From Nostocales cyanobacterium HT-58-2 (GTDB lineage Bacteria > Cyanobacteriota > Cyanobacteriia > Cyanobacteriales > Nostocaceae): a DNA stretch of 64,000 nt. Of this stretch, positions 55,957 through 64,000 are shown in pieces. The translations under genes and the position numbers were made by a program. The notes beneath the pieces were generated by a model. That model saw only the letters and a list, made by a program, of their open reading frames with translations, made no database searches and was not told the DNA's origin. Positions within the stretch are counted from its first letter, which is position 1. Every line of letters starts with the position of its first letter. Location: NCBI GenBank assembly GCA_002163975.1, contig CP019636.1:248001-312000 (forward strand), read 5' to 3'.

Positions 55957-56604
55957 ATGCTATCAAAACAGCAAGCAGAGTGTTATTATCAAGAACTTCT
56001 GCGCGACTCGTACTATCGCCAGAAACTGGAAAAGATTGCTCGCAAATACACCTGGAACACAAGCTTATCCTGGGAAGATGCTGTTCAGACAGCTCATTTA
56101 AAAGTCTTGCAGGCTGTTCAAGCTGCCAAGTTTCGCCAAGGGGGAATAAAAGAGTTTTATCACTGGGCGGCTACAGTCGCGAAATGTGAGATTATTGATT
56201 TTGTTCGCAAACAAAGTTTGCGGAACTGCCAGAGTTTAGATTGCAATATCCCTGGGACAGATATATCCCTGTTAGATACGATTCCTGATGAGTTTAGCAC
56301 TTTAGAAGCAACAGAGCGTGCAGATTTAATTATTAAAGCAATAGAAGCGATTTATCAACTTGAGCAAACTTATCCTCATCAAAAATATCTCAAACTGTGG
56401 CAAGAGAAAAGGGATGGGAAAACACAAACTCAAATTGCTGCTGAATTAGGAGTTAGCCAGAGTGAAGTCTGCAAACGATGGCATAAACTTGTAGAACTCG
56501 TTGCTGAAGTGTTAGGATTGCTGAAATTTGAGAATGTTAATCAAAAACAGCAAAAACCTCACAAGCAGAAGTCAGTGCGCGATCGCTCAACAAAGCAGTG
56601 GTAA
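55957..56604 (+). CDS. Sigma-70 family (ECF-like) RNA polymerase sigma factor
   Basis: 215 residues. Region 2: SWEDAVQTAHLKVLQAVQAAKFRQGG...FYHWAATVAKCEIIDFVRKQSLRN. Region 4: DGKTQTQIAAELGVSQSEVCKRWHKLVE, an HTH. The C-terminal 40 residues are basic and Gln/Lys-rich. No anti-sigma gene is seen adjacent. AAGGACG precedes the ATG. The gene downstream is codirectional 191 bp away and may be its target or partner. Confidence 0.85.
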   Translation: MLSKQQAECYYQELLRDSYYRQKLEKIARKYTWNTSLSWEDAVQTAHLKVLQAVQAAKFRQGGIKEFYHWAATVAKCEIIDFVRKQSLRNCQSLDCNIPGTDISLLDTIPDEFSTLEATERADLIIKAIEAIYQLEQTYPHQKYLKLWQEKRDGKTQTQIAAELGVSQSEVCKRWHKLVELVAEVLGLLKFENVNQKQQKPHKQKSVRDRSTKQW

Positions 56605-56795
56605 GTCCATAACTTATAAATCTGCCGTTGCTCAAATTTGTAAAGATTAAAACAAGTCGTTATATTTTGACGTACTCGCTCGTTAATTAAACATATGGAT
56701 ATAATAACCACACTCACCATTCTAAATTACAGGCAGTCCCCGTTGGGGACGACAGGTTTATGCACGTCAACTTGAGTAACAGACAAGGGTATCAT

Positions 56796-57428
56796 ATGCC
56801 AATCCCACAACCTGGGGAAATCTGGGAAGTGAGTCGCTTGGTGCGCAGTCCTCTAAAGTTCTCAAGTCAAGAGCAACAAACTTTGTACTCCTCCTCAGTG
56901 CAAAGCTTTTTGGCAGGAAACTCCCCGCCACGTTATGTGATGATTGTCAAAGAAAATGAATCACCTGTGGAAACTGAAGAGCAATGGCTGATTGTTTCTG
57001 TGATGTTGTTATCTGTAAAAACAGATTTCCTAAGTGATGTCGATTTACTAATTCCCGCAAATATGTCTGGTTTAAGTCAAGATTTACTGGCTGAGACTTG
57101 GCATGTCATTCCTGCATTAGCTTGCAACTTGCTACAGCCAGTTGGGAAAAGGTTCTCCCGCGAGATTTATGATCATCTGCTGACAGTAGGAGATTATTCT
57201 CATAAATTAGTTGATGAAATGCCAGTGATATCAGAAACCAAACGCTTAGGGTTAACACCTGGAAGCTTATATGCTGCAAAAGACTTAAAAATTCAAGATT
57301 TTCATAAACAAGAAGAAGCCTGGAGTGATGTATTGACAGTTCCAGTGGCAGCTTACCATACCTATTTAAAAAATATAAAATTTACAAATGCAGTATTAGA
57401 TGAGGCGTTGTACTTAGAACAAGATTGA
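56796..57428 (+). CDS. Unknown protein downstream of the sigma factor
   Basis: 210 residues from the ATG that follows AAGGG; an upstream ATG at 56760 adds 12 residues. The start PIPQPGEIWEVSRLVRSP and RYVMIVKENESPVETEEQWLIVSVMLL recall the SH3-like barrel of PemK/MazF proteins, but the key residues cannot be confirmed. Remainder helical with LVDEMPVISETKRLGLTPGSLY. No signal peptide. Not assigned. Gene order suggests shared control with the sigma factor. Confidence 0.65.
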   Translation: MPIPQPGEIWEVSRLVRSPLKFSSQEQQTLYSSSVQSFLAGNSPPRYVMIVKENESPVETEEQWLIVSVMLLSVKTDFLSDVDLLIPANMSGLSQDLLAETWHVIPALACNLLQPVGKRFSREIYDHLLTVGDYSHKLVDEMPVISETKRLGLTPGSLYAAKDLKIQDFHKQEEAWSDVLTVPVAAYHTYLKNIKFTNAVLDEALYLEQD

Positions 57429-58057
57429 CCTCATACTCTGCTGAAAAGTGGAGTTTTGTTTATCATCAGACAGACCATTTTTACTAATTTTTGTAAATGC
57501 AAGACAAGGATATACAAGGATATAACAGTTGTATTCTGAAAGATCCCAAATTTTGTTGCAAGTCTTGGAATATTTTCCCTCAAGTCTTCGTTATAAAAAA
57601 TAGAAACTGTTCACCACGAGCAAGTTCACAGGTAGAGAAGGAAGTCTGACAATCAGCCACTTTTGTACCTAAATTCCAACCTGTATGCCCACGTTTTGCT
57701 CATTTATTTACAGTTTTCATTGAGTGATAGTACGCGTGATGGACGTTTGAGACATCATGAGATTGTCTTTGAAACAGGGAGTGAAATTTTCATACCAGTT
57801 TTAGCAAACCGCCAGATCACGATTGTAACCGAATGGCAAGCCAAACATTTATTTTATTGTTGCTTGTCATTACCTATTTTGAAAACTTCAGTTTTAGATG
57901 AGCAAACGTCATGACTGTCTGTTTGCATATTTCTCTAGCTAGGGAAAGAAAACCTCACTTTTTCTTCTTTTAAAGACAGTAGAAAGCAAAACTTGGCCAA
58001 AGCTTTTTCATTGCCCTGCAAGTAAATTTCGACAATCCAGCATTTAGGAGAATGGAG
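57429..58057. other. Intergenic region with a possible gene remnant
   Basis: About 630 bp. A TTG-started ORF (57663-57914) reads GRLRHHEIVFETGSEIFIPVLANRQITIV and might be the decayed end of a larger cyanobacterial gene; no ribosome site is present. Confidence 0.4.
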
Positions 58058-58342
58058 ATGAATACTAAAACTATCACCTTAACCCTTGTATTAGGTTTAA
58101 GTACATTTTTTAGTGCTTTCCAACGATCAGTTCTAGCAGAGTGTATAACTAAGACTACTCCTGCATATCAAAATAGCACTGCTATGACTTCAAAGCATAT
58201 GGTGGCGACCAATGCTTACGACGACGAAGGCACAGGCGATGACCAAGGCGATGGGGATGACCAAGGCGGTGGCGATGACCAAGGCAATGGTGGGGACCAA
58301 GGCGGTGGCGATGACCAAGGCAATGGTGGGGAAAGCTACTAG
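58058..58342 (+). CDS. Exported Gly/Asp/Gln-repeat peptide
   Basis: 94 residues; the ATG that lies 7 bp after AGGAG is chosen. Signal peptide up to RSVLAE. The C-terminal 40 residues are repeats of GDDQG and GNGGDQGG type, also seen as DNA tandem repeats at 58240-58335. Very acidic, likely disordered. One Cys after the signal. No family known; it may bind metal or be a surface peptide. Confidence 0.62.
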   Translation: MNTKTITLTLVLGLSTFFSAFQRSVLAECITKTTPAYQNSTAMTSKHMVATNAYDDEGTGDDQGDGDDQGGGDDQGNGGDQGGGDDQGNGGESY

Positions 58343-58394
58343 TCCTTAAGATATAAGGATAGAGGGTGAAGTACAGTCTGATCGCACCATGTAA

Positions 58395-58652
58395 GTAGCG
58401 TCAACTGCCTGTCCTGTTTGTGCTTCGATTTATATTGTCAAAAACGGCAAAATCCACAACGGCAAACAGAAGTTCAAATACCGCATCTGTAGCGGACAAT
58501 TTGTGAAAGATTCACAAAACAAGGTGACTAGCCAACAGACGAAAGCACTGATTGACCGTTTGGTACTGGAGCGTATCTCTGTCAAAACCAAGAGTGGGAG
58601 CATTTTCACCAAACCTATTGACTGGAGAGGGACGGACTTAGCTACTACCTGA
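58395..58652 (+). pseudogene. Remnant of IS1-like (InsA-type) transposase
   Basis: Reads CPVCASIYIVKNGKIHNG then FKYRICSGQFVKDSQNK..TKALIDRL, the InsA zinc-finger pattern. One finger Cys is Tyr and no start codon is in frame, so it is dead. Compare with the intact relative at 59264. Confidence 0.7.
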
Positions 58653-58718
58653 ACATGAATTTGCTTTCTAGATATCATCACCCTCATTTGAACACTGCGA
58701 TATCAAGAACATCGCAGT

Positions 58719-58841
58719 GTGCCACAAATTCACCAACAACCAAAGCAACGTGGAGTCATCATCAGTCAACGTAGTGTCAGCAATCTTCTGGAGCGTTATG
58801 ATGAATTACTCCCTGTTTCTTTAACTGAGAATCAAAGAATA
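58719..58841 (+). pseudogene. Remnant of a second transposase family
   Basis: Reads QIHQQPKQRGVIISQRSVSN then LLERYDELLPVSLTENQR, similar to cyanobacterial transposases with the PRSVTNLLERYDELLALSL pattern. No catalytic region remains. Confidence 0.5.
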
Positions 58842-59263
58842 TACACTTGTGCCACTCAAAGTACTGGCAAGTCCTATTCTGCGGGGCTTTTTATCCTCGT
58901 TTAGGTTCTCCGTATGGGAGTGTCCAAAGCAATTACTGTTACTGTTCATAAGCTTGCACGCACTATGGAGAAATTAAGCGTTGCATATTTGTGGAATGAT
59001 TTAGCAACCTCTAAAATTCCTCCGTGATTGCCCCAATTCATCCTACTGTTCTCCAACGGCTGCAGTCCTGCGAAAAATTGCGATAGCTGTAAGTCTTGCG
59101 GACAGGCACTCTCGGCGGACTAATCGCTTCTCTTATCGCCCTTTGGGTGGTTGCTCTGGAGTATCGCTAGCTCTGATGGTTTTGGTGGATATTGGTGTTT
59201 GGTCATCCTAAATATGTCATGAGAATAATAAATGTTAAAGTCATGATGACTTAGTAGGCAGAT

Positions 59264-59563
59264 ATGGCAACTTGTCCTAAATGTGGCTCTCAAAATACTG
59301 TCAAAAATGGTCACATCCACAATGGTAAGGAAAGATTTAAATGTGGTAATTGTGGTAGACAATTTGTAGAGAACCCGACAAATAAAGTCATTTTACAATC
59401 AACCAAAGACTTGATTGATAAACTTTTACCAGAAAAAATATCCCTAGCCGGGATTGCCAGAGTTACGGGTGTGTCTGAACTTTGGTTGCAAAAATATGTC
59501 AATGCCAAATATGAATCTCTACCTAAACAAGTCAATGTTCAGTCAAAACAAAAGGAATGTTGA
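59264..59563 (+). CDS. IS1-family InsA-type protein (orphan)
   Basis: 99 residues. Zinc-finger CPKCGSQNTVKNGHIHNGKE then FKCGNCGRQFVENPTNK, followed by an HTH (EKISLAGIARVTGVSELWLQ). This is the first ORF of IS1-type elements; it binds the inverted repeats. The InsB catalytic ORF that should follow (by frameshift) is not in the next sequence, so the element is truncated and not autonomous. Confidence 0.82.
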   Translation: MATCPKCGSQNTVKNGHIHNGKERFKCGNCGRQFVENPTNKVILQSTKDLIDKLLPEKISLAGIARVTGVSELWLQKYVNAKYESLPKQVNVQSKQKEC

Positions 59564-60168
59564 TCCGAAGGGAGAATCTCTAGTTAATTTGCGATAAACT
59601 ACACAGATTTTTCAGCCTATGGAGTGTCATCAAATTTAGGTAGGAAGTAGTTAGTGAAAAAGTGGCTCAACAAATTCAATTGAGAGATTTCATAAGATAA
59701 TAGATTCACCAATTCTTGTTTCTTGGTGAAAATTTTTACTATTAAAAAAATCAATAATATTTGTATAAAAGTTTATCGCTTTCAATACATCAGGATAATT
59801 TATCATTACCAATTGAGGATGAGCATTTTACCCAAAGCCAGGCATAAGCAGTTAGGAAAGAAAGTGATTTAACAAGTTATCTTGGAAGATTTAAAACAAT
59901 ACTTATCTTAGCGATAAACTGTTGATAGAAAAAGGTTTTTTATAATTATTTTAAAAGATTTTTTAAGAAATTTAATGTTTTAATCTTCTATTTCAATCAT
60001 TACTTGTATAGCATTATTTATCATTATTTAATAGCAGAAAATATTGATAAAATATTGACTTTAAAAAAATATTTAATTACTGTATTAGTAAAGCGAATGG
60101 TTGAAACTAAAAAGCAATCAACTTGCAGCTTTTAGTAAAATACACTATTTGCAAAGGAGAGATTTACT
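59564..60168. other. AT-rich intergenic region before the peptide cluster
   Basis: About 605 bp, very AT-rich, with no supported gene. The right end should hold the promoter for the precursor genes (GGAGA lies 8 bp before the ATG at 60169). Confidence 0.5.
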
Positions 60169-60447
60169 ATGCAATTAATCGAGAAAAACTCACTCTTCAC
60201 CGAAGTCACACTTGAAGAAACTGCACTAGTTAGTGGTGGTCAAGCAAAGGAAGGTGGTGGTCAAGGAAATGGCGGCGGCGGTAACGGTGGTGAGACTGCA
60301 CCTAAAGTACCAGGTTTTAACCTTGACAATTACTTTGGATTTCTAGGAGCTTCTGCAGTGTTAGGTGGTGGGATAACCAAGAAGGTACTGGAAAAAGCAG
60401 TGAAAATTGGCTACGGGATCGGGCTCAGCGGAGGAGGCGGCGAATAG
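60169..60447 (+). CDS. Double-glycine-leader precursor peptide 1
   Basis: 92 residues. Leader LFTEVTLEETALVSGG, with the GG cut site after residue 24, is the type cut by C39 peptidases. The core starts with a Gly-rich linker (GGGQGNGGGGNGGE) then PGFNLDNYFGFLGASAVLGG and an amphipathic helix TKKVLEKAVKIGYGIGLSG. The FNLDNYFGFLGA piece is matched by precursor 2. No Cys, so not a lanthipeptide or disulfide bacteriocin. The exporter is encoded after precursor 2. A bacteriocin-like or signal peptide is likely; no activity is claimed. Confidence 0.75.
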   Translation: MQLIEKNSLFTEVTLEETALVSGGQAKEGGGQGNGGGGNGGETAPKVPGFNLDNYFGFLGASAVLGGGITKKVLEKAVKIGYGIGLSGGGGE

Positions 60448-60528
60448 CCAAGGCTAGTGCAACTTTCCAAATTTTTTAGCTTACCTAGGAGTGGTTAAGC
60501 ATAACTGAGTAAGCACAACTCTATCAAT

Positions 60529-60558
60529 GCTGGACACCATCAGGTGTTCCAGCGTTTT
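60529..60558 (+). terminator. Terminator between the two precursor genes
   Basis: GCTGGACACC (60529-60538) pairs with GGTGTTCCAGC (60543-60553) with one bulge, then GTTTT. It would give more precursor 1 than downstream transcript. Confidence 0.6.
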
Positions 60559-60599
60559 AACTCACTTATTAAGTACAAATAAAAGGCAAATAGAAACCC

Positions 60600-60851
60600 A
60601 TGCAAGAGGAAGAAAACAGCCCACTTTTTACACAACTGACACCGGAAGAATCAGAGGCTGTCAGTGGAGGAAGCTCTCGGGTTCAATTTGATCTTGATAC
60701 TTATTTTTACATTTTGGGGGCTGCAATTGAATTTGGTAATCCCGGGCTGACTCGAGACGAAGTTCAGTTCGCTTGGGAGAATTCATTTATTTTTAAAGAC
60801 AGTAGTCATAGGGAAAAAAGTACTCCAAAAAGTACTGATATAAATCAGTAG
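60600..60851 (+). CDS. Double-glycine-leader precursor peptide 2
   Basis: 83 residues. Leader LFTQLTPEESEAVSGG (cut after residue 24), then core SSRVQFDLDTYFYILGAAIEFG, matching FNLDNYFGFLGASAVLG of precursor 1, and a charged tail with KSTPKSTDINQ. Without the Gly-rich linker. Ribosome site weak. It lies 118 bp before the C39 ABC exporter. Confidence 0.72.
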   Translation: MQEEENSPLFTQLTPEESEAVSGGSSRVQFDLDTYFYILGAAIEFGNPGLTRDEVQFAWENSFIFKDSSHREKSTPKSTDINQ

Positions 60852-60969
60852 CATACTTTCTTTGAAGTATGAATTTAACGATGAAGCAGTCGCATGACTT
60901 TAGCAGATACCTTTAGAGAATCGGTGCTTTTTTATTGAGTGACAAGAAAATAAAGACAAGCATTTCTTT

Positions 60970-63120
60970 ATGAAATACTCTTACGTCTTACAATACAGTG
61001 AAGAAGATTGCGGTGCTGCTTGTCTAGCTTCTATCGCTAAATATTATGGACGTATTTTCACCCTAAATCACATTCGTGAGGTGGTAGGAACTGGACAATT
61101 AGGCACAACTTTGTTGGGGCTGAAAAGAGGAGCAGAAACACTCGGTTTCAATGCTCGCCCAGTGAAAGCTTCTCCTCAATTGTTAAACCGGATGAATGAA
61201 GCACCTCTTCCTGCAATTATTCACTGGAAAGGGCATCACTGGGTTGTTTTATACGGTAAGAAAGGTAAAAAATATATAGTTGCTGATCCAGCTGTAGGAG
61301 TTCGTTATCTCTCCAAACAAGATTTAGCAGAGGCTTGTGCAGATTGGTTAATGCTCCTACTAGAACCTGATCCAATTCGCTTTTTTGCCCAACAGAATGA
61401 GCACTTAGGGGGCTTTTGGCGTTTTTTCCAGCGCGTCTGGCTTTTTCGCGGAATTTTGGCGCAAGCTTTGCCCTTAAATTTTATCTTGGGATTACTATCT
61501 TTAGCTTCCCCTTTTCTGCTGCAAATCCTGACTGATGATGTGCTCGTTCGCGGTGATAGTAGACTCTTGACGACTGTGGCGATCGCTGTCATAGTCACCA
61601 ATTTTATTGGTAGCAGCCTTTCTTGGGTGCAGTCTAACTTAATCGCTCACTTTGCACAACGTCTGCAATTAGGGTTAGTCCTGGAATTTGGAAGGGCTAT
61701 TTTGCGATTACCTCTTTCTTACTACGAAGCACGTCGCAGTGGGGAAATTGTTAGCCGTCTGCAAGATATTGAACAGATTAATCAGTTAGTTGCTCAAGCC
61801 GTTATCAGTTTGCCTAGCAAATTTTTTGTTGCAGTCGTTTCTTTTGGTTTAATGATTTTTTATAGCTGGAAACTGACAGTAGTCGCTCTCTTAATCGCTA
61901 TAGTCATGAGCATAACAACTGTTATTTTACAGCCCACATTGCAGCGAAAAACTCGTGAACTTTTAGTGACAGAAGCAGAAACACAAGGTATTTTAGTAGA
62001 AAGCTTTAAAGGCGCAATAACTATCAAAACTACCACGGCAGCACCGCAATTTTGGGATGAATTCCAAAGTCGATTTGGTCGTCTTGCAAATTTGACATTA
62101 CGCACAATTCAGATTGCAATTATCAACAATACATTTTCAAGCTTGGTTTCTGCTATTGGTAGCGTTGTTTTGTTATGGTTTGGCGGCAATTTGGTAATTA
62201 ACCCGGCTGAAAACCTAACTATCGGAAAACTCCTGGCATTTAACGCAATGAATGGTAATTTTCTGAGCTTAATTGCTACTGTCATCATATTTGTAGATGA
62301 ATTTACTCGTGCGAAAACCGCTACCCACCGCCTGACAGAAGTTATAGATACCACACCCGAAAATGAAGGCGATGGGAAAAAACCGTTTGCTGAGATTCCA
62401 GGAAATGCTGACATTATTTGTCATAAGATTAACTTTCACTATCCAGGTCGGCTTGACCTACTAGAAGACTTTTCTCTAACAATTCCTGGTGGCAAAGTTG
62501 TTGCGATAATTGGTAAATCTGGTTGTGGAAAAAGCACCTTAGCTAAAATTCTTGCCAGGTTATATCCAGTACAATCTGGCAATATCCGGATTGGAATTTA
62601 TAATTTAGACGATCTTTCTCTTGATTGTCTCAGGCAACAGGTGGTTTTGGTTCCTCAAGATGCTCACTTTTGGAGTCGTTCGATTGTTGAAAACTTCCGT
62701 TTAGGAGCGCCGCAATTAACTTTTGAGCAGATTGTGCAAGCCTGTCAAATGACTAATGCTGACGATTTTATTAGTAAATTACCTGACAAATATCAAACTG
62801 TTTTAGGTGAATTTGGTGCAAATCTTTCTGGTGGACAACGTCAACGGCTAGCAATAGCACGAGCTATTGCTACAGATCCAGCAATCCTCATTTTAGATGA
62901 ATCTACCTCTGGGCTCGATCCAGTCAGTGAGAGCTTGGTGTTGGATAAACTATTAGATTATCGTTGCAGTAAAACCACGATTTTGATTACCCACCGCCCC
63001 AAAGTCATTAATCGAGCTGATTGGGTCGTATTGTTAGAACAGGGTAAGTTGAAAATTCAAGGTTCCTTGGAAGATTTACGCTCAAAACCAGGGGAGCATT
63101 TAGACTTTTTAGTTCCTTAG
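60970..63120 (+). CDS. C39-peptidase ABC exporter (PCAT)
   Basis: 716 residues. Residues 1-135: C39 cysteine peptidase with Cys in EEDCGAACLASIAK, His in HWKGHHWVVLYGKK and Asp in VADPAVGVRYL. Then six membrane helices (about 160-430) and an ABC domain with Walker A GKSGCGKSTLAK, signature LSGGQRQRLAIARAI and Walker B ILILDESTSG. Such exporters cut double-glycine leaders at the inner face and send the core peptide across. It goes with the two precursors upstream and the HlyD-type adaptor downstream. Confidence 0.95.
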   Translation: MKYSYVLQYSEEDCGAACLASIAKYYGRIFTLNHIREVVGTGQLGTTLLGLKRGAETLGFNARPVKASPQLLNRMNEAPLPAIIHWKGHHWVVLYGKKGKKYIVADPAVGVRYLSKQDLAEACADWLMLLLEPDPIRFFAQQNEHLGGFWRFFQRVWLFRGILAQALPLNFILGLLSLASPFLLQILTDDVLVRGDSRLLTTVAIAVIVTNFIGSSLSWVQSNLIAHFAQRLQLGLVLEFGRAILRLPLSYYEARRSGEIVSRLQDIEQINQLVAQAVISLPSKFFVAVVSFGLMIFYSWKLTVVALLIAIVMSITTVILQPTLQRKTRELLVTEAETQGILVESFKGAITIKTTTAAPQFWDEFQSRFGRLANLTLRTIQIAIINNTFSSLVSAIGSVVLLWFGGNLVINPAENLTIGKLLAFNAMNGNFLSLIATVIIFVDEFTRAKTATHRLTEVIDTTPENEGDGKKPFAEIPGNADIICHKINFHYPGRLDLLEDFSLTIPGGKVVAIIGKSGCGKSTLAKILARLYPVQSGNIRIGIYNLDDLSLDCLRQQVVLVPQDAHFWSRSIVENFRLGAPQLTFEQIVQACQMTNADDFISKLPDKYQTVLGEFGANLSGGQRQRLAIARAIATDPAILILDESTSGLDPVSESLVLDKLLDYRCSKTTILITHRPKVINRADWVVLLEQGKLKIQGSLEDLRSKPGEHLDFLVP

Positions 63121-63215
63121 TTGAGACCTGATAATTAATAGAAATAACTAAAAATCAGGAATTATTTGAAATATCGGATCACTAATACATTTGCCTAAAA
63201 ATCCAGTTAGCAATT

Positions 63216-64000
63216 ATGCTTTACACCCATAATCAAAAAATTCGATCCTCAGTTAAAAGTGACGAGTTTCTTCCTCCTATCAGTCCTTGGACATCCTTAA
63301 CAGGAGTGTTTCTTGTTGGGACTGTTGCTGCAGCGGTTGGTCTGGTCTCATTTATAAAATATAATGTCACAGTGAAAGCTGGTGCTATTGTTCGTCCCGT
63401 AGGAGACATCCGGTTAGTGCAACCAGAAATAGAAGGAACTGTCAAAAGTATCCTGGTAAAAGAAAATCAGATGGTCAAGCAGGGTGATGAGATTGCCCGG
63501 CTTGATGATAAGCAACTACAAATTAAAAAGAGCGAGCTGCAAGGCAATATCGAGCAGAGTCAGTTACAACTTACACAAATGTCTGCTCAAATTACGAGTT
63601 TAGACGCTCAGAGAATTGCTGAAAAAAGAGTCATAGAACAGACAGTTTCCTCTGCGAAGGCAGATTTGGCACGCAATCAACGGGATTATCAAGAGCGGCA
63701 AATTACAACTAAAAGCGAGTGGCTTGCAGCAGAAGCAAATTTGCAAAAAGCCCAGGTGGACTTGCAAAAAGCCCAGGTGGATTTGGACTTTGCAAAGGGA
63801 GATCGCGATCGCTATGAGCAGTTGTCCCAAACCGGAGCCATTGGTCGGCGTGAATTTGAACAGAAAAAACTAGTTGTTGAGCAGGCAAAATCAATACTTG
63901 AGGGTGAACGAAAAGCTGTTGACATTGCTCAAGCCAAAGTTCAAGCAGCTAAAGCAGCTCTCAATCCCAGTCAAGCAACGGTGGCGATCGCCTCTGAACG
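63216..64000 (+). CDS. HlyD-family secretion adaptor (3' end outside window)
   Basis: At least 261 residues, open to the window end. One membrane helix (about 27-46: SLTGVFLVGTVAAAVGLVSF), a lipoyl-like piece (IRLVQPEIEGTVKSILVKEN, QGDEIARLDD), and a long coiled coil with a tandem KAQVDLQKAQVDL. Membrane-fusion proteins of this kind connect PCAT exporters to the outer membrane channel. 95 bp after the exporter gene. A direct 18-bp repeat lies in the coiled coil at about 63749-63784. Confidence 0.88.
   Translation, partial: MLYTHNQKIRSSVKSDEFLPPISPWTSLTGVFLVGTVAAAVGLVSFIKYNVTVKAGAIVRPVGDIRLVQPEIEGTVKSILVKENQMVKQGDEIARLDDKQLQIKKSELQGNIEQSQLQLTQMSAQITSLDAQRIAEKRVIEQTVSSAKADLARNQRDYQERQITTKSEWLAAEANLQKAQVDLQKAQVDLDFAKGDRDRYEQLSQTGAIGRREFEQKKLVVEQAKSILEGERKAVDIAQAKVQAAKAALNPSQATVAIASE

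Overview
This window reads as chromosome from a filamentous, heterocyst-forming, motile cyanobacterium (order Nostocales). The signs are many GCGATCGC-type HIP1 octamers, a CnfR/PatB-type nif activator beside a nif-type ferredoxin and a second-type cytochrome c oxidase operon, a pixGHIJL-type phototaxis operon with bilin-binding GAF domains, and many short palindromic repeats between genes. No gene was checked against a database; all calls rest on reading motifs and gene order.

Layout. 1-6000: the last codons of dnaK, an acetoacetate-decarboxylase-like protein, a secreted thioredoxin-fold protein, trpB, a TerB-like protein and a Tat-exported isochorismatase-like hydrolase. 6022-15254: a nitrogen-fixation/microoxic block with cnfR, divergent fdxB, coxBAC, a helical-repeat protein, a cysteine-dioxygenase-like cupin and an ArsC-like nitrogenase-associated protein. 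15464-26121: a small peptidoglycan-binding-like protein, then a minus-strand phototaxis operon (PATAN response regulator, CheY-like, CheW, multi-GAF MCP, CheA hybrid, second CheW).

27812-35287: a three-gene operon of dynamin-like GTPase, very large Hsp70/actin-fold ATPase and an unrecognised helical protein. This is the best candidate for a poorly described system. 35352-38793: cutA with a small partner, the ssuED sulfonate genes and two small conserved proteins. 39275-42032: an unknown protein followed by an exported protein with a single CxxCH haem c site. 42311-47776: two STAND-type ATPases side by side, one CHAT-TIR-AAA and one AAA-membrane-WD40 with 14 almost identical repeats. 47913-50144: a VapBC-like toxin-antitoxin pair inside nested duplications that include broken copies of the antitoxin 3' end.

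50251-54592: housekeeping (secreted protein, TPR protein, ruvB, hisF, a small membrane protein, tRNA-Ala). 55957-59563: a sigma factor with an unknown partner, a secreted Gly/Asp/Gln repeat peptide and a graveyard of transposase remnants. 60169-64000 (cut by the window end): a double-glycine-leader peptide cluster with two related precursors, a C39-peptidase ABC exporter and an HlyD-type adaptor, so a peptide processing and secretion system.
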